A DNA stretch of 5,603 bases, from positions 1-5,603 of the forward strand of contig SBBH01000199.1 of assembly GCA_005239795.1 (NCBI GenBank), given 5' to 3'. Positions 1-4,343 of this stretch are shown piece after piece. Each line of letters opens with the position of its first letter. The stretch's first letter is position 1. Source of the stretch: Planctomycetales bacterium (GTDB lineage Bacteria; Planctomycetota; SBBH01). The notes under the pieces are model-generated. The model saw only the letters and a list, made by a program, of their open reading frames with translations, had not been told where the DNA came from and searched no databases. A program made the translations under genes and the position numbers.

Positions 1-27
1 ATCCCCTCCCGCCCTGTCAGGAGAAAG

Positions 28-55
28 GCGTGAGCCAGGCGTCCTGCCTGCACGC
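28..55. other. Small GC-rich hairpin downstream of pyrK
   Basis: The arms GCGTG and CAGGC (28-32 and 36-40, with a 3-nt bulge AGC) pair with GCCTG and CACGC (46-55) around the loop GTCCT, giving 10 base pairs. Read on the minus strand it lies about 140 nt beyond the pyrK stop and is followed by a short pyrimidine stretch (CTTTCTCCT), so it could be a weak terminator for pyrK. There is no true U-tract, so this role is only a guess. Apart from this hairpin I see nothing in 1-104. Confidence 0.3.
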
Positions 56-104
56 ACCGGAGAAAATCGGCTTGCGCCTCTTCATGCCCCAGAAGAGGAA
101 GCAC

Positions 105-200
105 GTGCTGAGTGCTGAGTGCTGAGTGCTGAGTCTGTTTTCGTTTCATGCTTGTATCTACACGCTCGCAACTCTGGACTGAGGACTCAGGACTCAGCAC
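105..200. repeat. Inverted pair of 7-bp tandem repeat arrays
   Basis: The left arm (105-136) has four tandem copies of GCTGAGT at 107-113, 114-120, 121-127 and 128-134. The right arm (176-200) carries three inverted near-copies, GGACTGA, GGACTCA and GGACTCA, followed by GCAC. Reverse-complemented, the right arm aligns with the left with only G/C swaps, so the two could fold into a stem around a ~39-nt AT-richer spacer. Short arrays of this CTGAGTG/GGACTCA type are scattered between genes in many environmental bacterial genomes (from memory, not searched). The right arm overlaps the pyrK 3' end: the stop TGA (196-194 on the minus strand) lies inside a repeat unit. Confidence 0.75.
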
Positions 201-1033
201 TTCTCATGCGCCGGCCAGAGCACTTCTTCTGCCCAGAGGATCGGCCCTTCGGCGCACAGAAGCTTGTAGGTGAACCCTTTTCCAGCCTCAGCTTTGACAG
301 GCCAGGCGCATCCCCGGCAGGCCCCCAGACCGCAGGGCATGTGGTTTTCCATGGAGAGCTGCGCCGGAATTTTCTCGCGGTTGGCGATCCGGGCCACCGC
401 CCGCATCATCGGTGGAGGACCGCAGGAGGCGATCTCGAGCCCCGGCTTCGCACCGCCATTTCGGATCTCCTCCTCCAAAAGGTCCGTGACGAATCCCTTG
501 TGGCCGGCCGAGCCGTCGTCGGTGGCCAGCTTCACCTCGACGCCCAGGCGTTCGAAATCGTCCCGGCCGAAGAGATGCTGATCGGTGCGCCCCCCGAAGA
601 GGAGCGCCGTCTGGGTATGCGGATAGCGGCGCAGGAGCGCCAGGAACGGTGTCACACCGATCCCGCCGGCGACGCAGAGAAGCCTTTCGGCCGGCGGCTC
701 CATGAGAAATCCGTTTCCCAAGGGGCCCGCGATCGGAGCGGTCTGGCCCGGTTCCAGACGGCTCATCGCGCGCGTCCCGGGCCCGATCGCCTGGTGCACC
801 AGATCAATCGTCCCGCGCTGGGGCTCGTAGTCGTAGACCGAGAACGGGCGGGGCAGAAGCACGGAGGGGTCGAACGCATGGACGTAGACGTTGACGAACT
901 GCCCCGGACGGATCGCGCGCGCGATTTGGGGGGCGGCCAACGTCAGCTTCCAGCCGTCGGGGGCGATCTGTTCGTTCGCAACGACCTTGGCTTCAACGTA
1001 AACCTTTCGGCAGGTTTCGACCGCCACGGGCAT
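194..1033 (-). CDS. pyrK: Dihydroorotate dehydrogenase electron-transfer subunit PyrK
   Basis: This is a 279-residue cytoplasmic flavo-iron-sulfur protein that passes electrons from the PyrD1B dihydroorotate dehydrogenase subunit to NAD+ in pyrimidine synthesis. In order it shows a ferredoxin-reductase-like FAD domain (RPFSVYD, residues 62-68; GPLGNGF, 103-109), an NAD-binding domain (AGGIGVTPF, 122-130; TDDGSAG, 171-177; CGPPPMM, 204-210) and a C-terminal [2Fe-2S] site with Cys234, Cys239, Cys242 and Cys260. The C-x4-C-x2-C pattern and length are typical of PyrK; the gap to the last Cys is slightly long (17). I chose ATG 1033 over an in-frame TTG at 1069 because a promoter ends 7 nt before it; a GGGAGGG stretch is 15 nt upstream, too far for a normal Shine-Dalgarno. 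The stop lies in a tandem repeat. No pyrD is visible beside it, although pyrK and pyrD are usually adjacent. A related NAD(P)H-flavin reductase is a less likely alternative. Confidence 0.9.
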   Translation of the reverse strand: MPVAVETCRKVYVEAKVVANEQIAPDGWKLTLAAPQIARAIRPGQFVNVYVHAFDPSVLLPRPFSVYDYEPQRGTIDLVHQAIGPGTRAMSRLEPGQTAPIAGPLGNGFLMEPPAERLLCVAGGIGVTPFLALLRRYPHTQTALLFGGRTDQHLFGRDDFERLGVEVKLATDDGSAGHKGFVTDLLEEEIRNGGAKPGLEIASCGPPPMMRAVARIANREKIPAQLSMENHMPCGLGACRGCAWPVKAEAGKGFTYKLLCAEGPILWAEEVLWPAHEKC

Positions 1034-1040
1034 CGGATCG

Positions 1041-1069
1041 AGGATATCCCTCCCGCCAGACACGCACAA
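1041..1069 (-). promoter_or_regulatory. Predicted leaderless promoter of pyrK
   Basis: On the minus strand TTGTGC (1069-1064) is followed by a 17-nt spacer and TATCCT (1046-1041), which ends 7 nt before the pyrK ATG at 1033. Initiation would fall at or next to the A of the start codon. The -10 matches the consensus at 4 of 6 positions and the -35 at 3 of 6, so it is weak alone. The same TTGTGC and the same 7-nt distance recur before the FHA gene. It would let pyrK be transcribed separately from the sigma-factor gene that ends 59 nt upstream. Confidence 0.45.
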
Positions 1070-1092
1070 GGCGCGGCCAGACCGCCCCCTCT

Positions 1093-3297
1093 TTAACGGC
1101 CTTTCTCGGACAAGGGGCCCAGGCGGACAACCAGTTCCTTGCCGTCTCTCGAAGTCCCGGCGCTTCGGAGAACGAGCGCCCCCTCTGCCCAGGATTCCTG
1201 GAGCCGTTGAGGGGTGAACGGGTCGTCAAACACCTCGGGGGGAAGATACTGGACAAGATCCCACATCCTCTGCGGCCAGGCGCCGGTCTCCTTAGCATAA
1301 ACAGACGCGGCCGCTTGGATCCCGAGGGCATTGCGCTCGAAAAGCGCCTCGGCGCGGCCATACGCGATCGGCGGCAAGGCAGGCGTAACCGCATACAACA
1401 TCGCCATGGGAAGCCCTTTTTCGTATCGGCGAAGCCCGGCCAGAATCTCCTCGCCGCTCAAGGCCCCCTCCACCTTCAGTGCGAGAAAAGAGAGGAGCGC
1501 TCTCCCCGTCGGGAAAATGGTGAAATCCCACGGAAATTTATCACTTTGAACAGGACGTGCAGTCGCTTCGTCCCGCCAGGTTTTCTCCAAACGCCTGTGC
1601 CATTCATCTATTTCTTGCATACCGGCCATGTCTCGAACCCCCACCTTTTCGACGAACGTCCGAATGATGTCGGAATACTCCCGATCCCATTGCTGAAAGG
1701 CTTTGCCCGGATCCAACATCCCTTGGGCCTCGATCTCGGCAAGAAGATCGGGGCGGGCGCGCCCGACAAGCTCCCGAGCCTCGCGGCAAGTCTTTTCGAA
1801 AAGCAACCCGGCCTGCTTGCGAGCCATCGTCGTCTCGTTTTCGAGCGGCATCTTCCAACCAGCCGGCTCATCGCGCCGGAGAGCCGCCAGGATCTGCCGC
1901 GCCGTTGTGTCTTCGGGAAATTCCGAAAGACATGTTTCCATGTTTGCCGTTGTGCCTCGTGTCAAAGCCAACGCCACCAAGTATGAGATGAGCATATCGT
2001 CTTGCCTGATTTGACCCGCCATGCGCCATCCTGTTAGGAAACAGTCCATCGCCTCGTCGGTTGACCCCCGCCCCGCCGCGGACATCCCCTTGAGCTCCTC
2101 AAGGTGGTAGAGCGAAGGAATGTGTGCAATTAAATCCGTCATGGGATTGTCAGATTCCGGATCAGATCCCTTGTAGACATCCATTTTGAATGCCGTCTCC
2201 AAATGACCGAACACCTCGGCGCCATCCTGAAGGAAGGTCTCGATCTCGACTGCGTGGGTGACCACGAACTCCCGTGGGGCCGCCTCGGACAGGGTTGCCA
2301 TATCCTCCCGCAGAGCAGGATGAAGCTCTGCCAGCCGGTCCCGTAAGGAGGGCTTCCCTCGATCGAAGACGGCATAGGCGCGCCTGTAGTGCGTCGCCGC
2401 ATTGTTTTCGTCCTCGGCCGCCTCCCGCGATGCGGAGGGCGCAGTCTGTTTGGCTTTCTCTGACAAGACATCCTGTTGCAGCGTTGAAGAAGGTATGTGC
2501 GGTTTTTGGTTTGCAACCGGAAGCGAGGTGTCTTTTGAGATTTTCGCGGATTCGCCCCCCGTCTCTTTCATGATCCAGACGCCCGTTCCGACCGCCGCGG
2601 CAAGAAGGGCGATCGAGGCGCCCATCTTTCCAAGAGAGGTCGCGCTCCCCGTCAGAGCCGCCGTTGTGGCGAGGGGTGTGTCGACTCGTAGGAGTGCAGC
2701 GACCCGCTCTACGAAAACCGCAGAGGGCGCCGTCCGACCGAGGGCGGCCAGCGCCGCCTCGGCGTCGCTCCAAGCGAGGATCACGCCGGCTCCGGCCAGG
2801 GCCGCCTTCAGGCGCTCCCGCGCGGTCGAAAGGCGCGAGGCGACGGTCCCCTCCGGGATCTCCAATGCCTCCCCCACTTCCTGGTAGCTGAAACCAAGCA
2901 GATAATGAAGCTCCACAGGCCGGCGGAACTCTTCGGGGAGCGTTTCCAACGTCTCCCTCACGGCGCGGAACTCCTGCGTCGGCCCCGGCCTCTCGTCTAA
3001 GACACGCGGATCCATAGTCGGGTCCCTCCGTTTGACCGCCTGCGTTCGGGCGGCATTCTGGGCGATCCGGTAGAGCCACCCCCGGAAAGAATGCCCCGCC
3101 TGGTAGGTCCCGGCGGAGCGGACCATCCGCAGGAACGTCTCCTGGGTGGCTTCCTCCGCAAGCACCGGGTCGCGCGTCACCGAGAGACAGACGCCATAAA
3201 CCCAGGCGATATTCTCGCGGGCAACCGCCTCCAGATAGGCCCGGTCCTCTGTCCGCAGATAAGCCACAAACGACTCTTCCACAAGCACCTCCACCAT
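1093..3297 (-). CDS. Membrane-anchored ECF sigma factor with large C-terminal outer domain
   Basis: A 734-residue fusion. Residues ~15-90 are sigma region 2 (FRGWLYRIAQNAART at 71-85 is the -10 recognition/melting part); ~110-167 are sigma region 4 with the helix-turn-helix FSYQEVGEALEIPEGTV (136-152). Ordinary ECF sigmas stop here, at 160-200 residues. This one continues through an Ala-rich linker, one membrane segment (~227-243, followed by Lys244) and ~490 outer residues without a catalytic motif I recognise. The last ~75 (AAASVYAKETGAWP at 662-675, then YLPP and DDPFTPQ) resemble the pseudopilin-like tail module common in planctomycete proteins. By analogy, the outer part senses a signal and controls release of the sigma domain; that is inference. 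No anti-sigma gene adjoins it. ATG 3297 is taken as start; GTG 3282, preceded by GGAGG with a 5-nt gap, is a serious alternative. Region 3298-3418 upstream shows no clear promoter for it. Confidence 0.88.
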   Translation of the reverse strand: MVEVLVEESFVAYLRTEDRAYLEAVARENIAWVYGVCLSVTRDPVLAEEATQETFLRMVRSAGTYQAGHSFRGWLYRIAQNAARTQAVKRRDPTMDPRVLDERPGPTQEFRAVRETLETLPEEFRRPVELHYLLGFSYQEVGEALEIPEGTVASRLSTARERLKAALAGAGVILAWSDAEAALAALGRTAPSAVFVERVAALLRVDTPLATTAALTGSATSLGKMGASIALLAAAVGTGVWIMKETGGESAKISKDTSLPVANQKPHIPSSTLQQDVLSEKAKQTAPSASREAAEDENNAATHYRRAYAVFDRGKPSLRDRLAELHPALREDMATLSEAAPREFVVTHAVEIETFLQDGAEVFGHLETAFKMDVYKGSDPESDNPMTDLIAHIPSLYHLEELKGMSAAGRGSTDEAMDCFLTGWRMAGQIRQDDMLISYLVALALTRGTTANMETCLSEFPEDTTARQILAALRRDEPAGWKMPLENETTMARKQAGLLFEKTCREARELVGRARPDLLAEIEAQGMLDPGKAFQQWDREYSDIIRTFVEKVGVRDMAGMQEIDEWHRRLEKTWRDEATARPVQSDKFPWDFTIFPTGRALLSFLALKVEGALSGEEILAGLRRYEKGLPMAMLYAVTPALPPIAYGRAEALFERNALGIQAAASVYAKETGAWPQRMWDLVQYLPPEVFDDPFTPQRLQESWAEGALVLRSAGTSRDGKELVVRLGPLSEKGR

Positions 3298-3335
3298 AAC
3301 TACCTGTGGCAGGGGAGTTTTCTTCGCTTCGACTT

Positions 3336-3357
3336 AAAAAAAATTCGGCTCCTCCGA
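3336..3357 (-). terminator. Weak hairpin plus T-tract upstream of the sigma gene
   Basis: Read on the minus strand, TCGG and CCGA pair around AGGAG (3357-3345) and are followed by A and eight T residues (3343-3336). The form resembles an intrinsic terminator, but the stem has only 4 bp. It lies in the presumed 5' leader of the sigma-factor gene, where it could block read-through from antisense transcription across tRNA-Leu or act as an attenuator. The T-tract is clear; the function is doubtful. Confidence 0.25.
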
Positions 3358-3375
3358 TGGGGTTGAAAAACGCTC

Positions 3376-3400
3376 GTCCTTCGACAGACTCAGGACAGGC
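3376..3400. repeat. Dispersed 25-bp repeat (GTCCTTCGACA type)
   Basis: The sequence from GTCCTTCGACA to CAGGACAGGC closely resembles a short imperfect palindrome (GTCCT...AGGAC ends) found dispersed between genes in many environmental bacterial phyla, known for producing spurious peptides with a CPE-x-VEG motif. Reading this copy on the minus strand gives exactly such a peptide (CPESVEG). Recognition is from memory and only one copy lies in the window. It sits directly before tRNA-Leu and contains its probable -35 hexamer. Confidence 0.65.
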
Positions 3401-3409
3401 GGCTATGAT
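3381..3409 (+). promoter_or_regulatory. Predicted sigma-70 promoter of tRNA-Leu
   Basis: TCGACA (3381-3386, 5 of 6 matches to TTGACA), a 17-nt spacer and TATGAT (3404-3409, 5 of 6 matches to TATAAT) form the strongest sigma-70-like promoter in the window. Initiation near 3416 would leave a leader of about 3 nt before the mature tRNA 5' end at 3419. The -35 hexamer lies within the dispersed repeat at 3376-3400. Confidence 0.6.
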
Positions 3410-3418
3410 TCCGTTCCC

Positions 3419-3504
3419 GCCGAAGTGGTGGAATGGCAGACACGCCGGTTTCAAAAACCGGTACCCGCAAGGGTGTGAGGGTTCGACTCCCTCCTTCGGC
3501 ACCA
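3419..3504 (+). tRNA. tRNA-Leu (anticodon CAA)
   Basis: A complete class II tRNA that decodes UUG. The acceptor stem GCCGAAG (3419-3425) pairs with CTTCGGC (3494-3500), followed by discriminator A and encoded CCA (3502-3504). The anticodon stem CCGGT/ACCGG (3445-3449 and 3457-3461) encloses the 7-nt loop TTCAAAA with anticodon CAA at 3452-3454. A long variable arm (ACCC-GCAA-GGGT, 3463-3474) marks it as class II and, with the anticodon, as leucine. The T arm is GAGGG-TTCGACT-CCCTC (3477-3493). All stems pair perfectly. No clear terminator follows it. Confidence 0.97.
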
Positions 3505-3536
3505 CAACGCGTATCGTAGGCCGTCTCCTTCGTTGC

Positions 3537-3580
3537 GAGCCGCTCGGGGTGTCGCCTTGCAGACACGACCTTCGCGGCTC
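3537..3580. repeat. Nested inverted repeat downstream of tRNA-Leu
   Basis: The outer arms GAGCCGC (3537-3543) and GCGGCTC (3574-3580) match perfectly and enclose inner arms GTGTC (3549-3553) and GACAC (3562-3566). A two-tier hairpin or cruciform is possible. No U-tract follows, so it is not a standard terminator for the tRNA. The rest of 3505-3650 shows no credible reading frame and may be remnant or repeat-derived DNA. Confidence 0.5.
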
Positions 3581-3655
3581 ACGCCTCGGATCTGTTCTAC
3601 GCTCCGCGTTTCGAGATTCCAGATTCTTCAGGCTCTGGCTCTTCGGTGCAAAAAG

Positions 3656-3684
3656 GAGACAGACACCAAAACTGCATGTAAAAT
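3656..3684 (+). promoter_or_regulatory. Predicted leaderless promoter of the toxin-antitoxin operon
   Basis: GAGACA (3656-3661, 4 of 6), a 17-nt spacer and TAAAAT (3679-3684, 5 of 6) precede the antitoxin GTG at 3691 by 6 nt. Initiation would fall on or beside the start codon, giving a leaderless mRNA. This fits the absence of any Shine-Dalgarno sequence. The -35 lies in the motif AAAAGGAGACAGACACC (3651-3667), which recalls short purine-rich motifs dispersed in some environmental genomes. Confidence 0.45.
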
Positions 3685-3696
3685 GTCAGTGTGACA
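3684..3696. promoter_or_regulatory. Candidate autoregulatory operator of the toxin-antitoxin operon
   Basis: A perfect inverted repeat, TGTCA-GTG-TGACA, overlaps the end of the predicted -10, the predicted transcription start and the first codons of the antitoxin. Type II antitoxins or their toxin complexes often bind such palindromes to repress their own operon, and a site here would block RNA polymerase. A 5-bp arm can occur by chance, so the location is the main support. Confidence 0.4.
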
Positions 3697-3921
3697 AAGT
3701 TAGCTGAGGAAGCGGCCAAATTGATCGATTCCCTGCCACCCGACAAGGCGCGGGCGTTGCTAGATTATGCCCGCTACCTGGCCGAGCATGTCGACGAGGA
3801 AGAGTGGGACCGCAAGTTTTCCGATTCCAAATACGCCAAGAAATTCGGGGCGCTCATCGCCGAGGTGGACCGCGAGATCGCACAGGGCAAGACCGAACCC
3901 CTCGATCCTAGCCGTCTGTGA
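3691..3921 (+). CDS. Putative type II antitoxin
   Basis: A 76-residue acidic, hydrophilic protein. The N-terminal helical part (MTKLAEEAAKLIDSLPPDKA, then ALLDYARYLAEHV) resembles small DUF2281-like antitoxins, which usually begin with a motif of LPPxK-x-LLD-x2-x-L type. The C-terminal part (EIAQGKTEPLDPSRL, residues 62-76) has the look of a toxin-wrapping tail. Assignment rests mainly on the overlap with a recognisable RelE/ParE-like toxin just downstream, in the usual antitoxin-first order. The GTG start is the only plausible one: an in-frame TAA lies at 3679-3681 and no other start codon follows before it. There is no Shine-Dalgarno; a -10 hexamer ends 6 nt upstream. A DNA-binding fold is not obvious, so whether it alone binds the palindrome at the start codon is open. 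Confidence 0.75.
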   Translation: MTKLAEEAAKLIDSLPPDKARALLDYARYLAEHVDEEEWDRKFSDSKYAKKFGALIAEVDREIAQGKTEPLDPSRL

Positions 3922-4181
3922 CTTCACGGGCCCTCGCGCGCTTCTGGCGGATGTACGAGGCGCTCCCTCCCGAGGTCCGGCGTCAAGCCCGAAAATCATT
4001 CGAGCAATTCCAAGAGGATCCCAATAACGGCGCCCTTAAGTTCAAACAGCTTCGCAGATATCCGAACTGCTGGTACGTGAGAATCAGCCCCTGGTATCGG
4101 GCCGTCTGCAAGCGGGATGGGGACACGGTCTACTGGTTCTGGATCGGCAGCCACGCCGATTTTGATCGAGATTTCGCATAA
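3918..4181 (+). CDS. RelE/ParE-superfamily toxin
   Basis: An 87-residue basic protein of the RelE/ParE fold. Supporting features are the N-terminal helices (LPPEVRRQARKSFEQF, residues 16-31), the strand motif LKFKQLRRYPNCWYVRIS (40-57), WYRAVCKRDGDTVYWFW (59-75) and the C-terminal IGSHADFD (76-83). The combination of V-R-I-S, Y-R-A and W-I-G-S-H is typical of a standalone ParE/HigB-like toxin group. Members either cleave ribosome-associated mRNA or inhibit gyrase; the sequence does not decide which. The GTG start overlaps the antitoxin TGA (GTGA at 3918-3921), there is no Shine-Dalgarno, and translation is probably coupled to the antitoxin by reinitiation. ATG 3951 is a later in-frame start but would cut conserved residues. 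Length matches the family and the gene looks intact. Confidence 0.85.
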   Translation: MTSRALARFWRMYEALPPEVRRQARKSFEQFQEDPNNGALKFKQLRRYPNCWYVRISPWYRAVCKRDGDTVYWFWIGSHADFDRDFA

Positions 4182-4182
4182 G

Positions 4183-4194
4183 AGCGGCGCCGCT
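4183..4194. other. 12-bp perfect palindrome after the toxin gene
   Basis: AGCGGCGCCGCT begins 2 nt after the toxin stop codon and is followed by TTGTGGTT. As RNA it could form only a short stem with a tiny loop, so it is a poor terminator candidate. It also encodes the Arg-rich end of the GNAT remnant on the other strand, which may explain its composition. Confidence 0.25.
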
Positions 4195-4303
4195 TGTGGT
4201 TCCGGATCGAGACGGCCCAGGCCTTCTGCATCCCCAAACGGCGATAAAACCCCTGCACATTGGGATCGCACACCGCGTCGATCATGCGAAAAAGGCCATT
4301 ATC
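4187..4303 (-). pseudogene. C-terminal remnant of a GNAT-family acetyltransferase
   Basis: Translating the minus strand in one frame gives LFRMIDAVCDPNVQGF and then YRRLGMQKAWAVSIRNHKR, ~40 residues without a stop. This is the C-terminal strand-helix-strand of a GNAT N-acetyltransferase: I-D-x-V-C-D-P, then x-x-F-Y-x-R-L-G-M, then S-I-R-N. The F-Y-x-R-L-G segment holds the tyrosine near acetyl-CoA and is highly diagnostic. Everything N-terminal to it, including the acetyl-CoA loop, is missing: the frame runs into unrelated sequence antisense to the FHA promoter and gene start. At the other end there is no stop until 4130, inside the toxin gene. I therefore read it as a leftover cut on both sides, not an active enzyme. 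The rest of 4182-4343 holds only the FHA promoter. Confidence 0.68.
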
Positions 4304-4306
4304 TAT

Positions 4307-4336
4307 TTGTGCTCCCCCGATCCCCCTTCCTACAAT
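4307..4336 (+). promoter_or_regulatory. Predicted leaderless promoter of the FHA gene
   Basis: TTGTGC (4307-4312), an 18-nt spacer and TACAAT (4331-4336, 5 of 6 matches to TATAAT) end 7 nt before the ATG at 4344. No purine-rich Shine-Dalgarno occurs in the C-rich stretch before the start, so a leaderless transcript is likely. The -35 hexamer and the distance to the start match those upstream of pyrK. It sits at the broken edge of the GNAT remnant. Confidence 0.5.
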
Positions 4337-4343
4337 TCCCGCC

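Noticed and set aside
17..85. 22-codon minus-strand frame beginning MKRRKPIFSG
   Set aside because: Too short, no ribosome site or leaderless -10 signal, and its 3' half is the hairpin at 28-55.
119..1096. Plus-strand open frame of 325 codons
   Set aside because: It is antisense to pyrK, has low-complexity Arg/Gly/Pro-rich content, no family resemblance and begins within the tandem repeat.
3385..3418. ECF-type self-promoter (GGAAC followed by GTC) for the sigma gene on the minus strand
   Set aside because: GGAAC (3417-3413) and GTC about 16 nt further can be paired by eye, but they overlap the tRNA promoter, lie ~95 nt from the start codon, and such short motifs are expected by chance.
2162..3505. 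Minus-strand open frame of 447 codons
   Set aside because: It overlaps the sigma-factor gene in another frame and runs through the dispersed repeat (giving CPESVEG) and the tRNA; its Gly/Arg-rich composition is typical of a shadow in GC-rich DNA.
3306..3707. Plus-strand open frame of 133 codons across tRNA-Leu
   Set aside because: It translates a real tRNA and the repeats around it and shows no protein motif.
3419..4343. Integrative element inserted at tRNA-Leu
   Set aside because: No direct repeat of the tRNA 3' end is visible downstream to 4343, and no integrase gene is present. The accessory character of the stretch remains possible without it.
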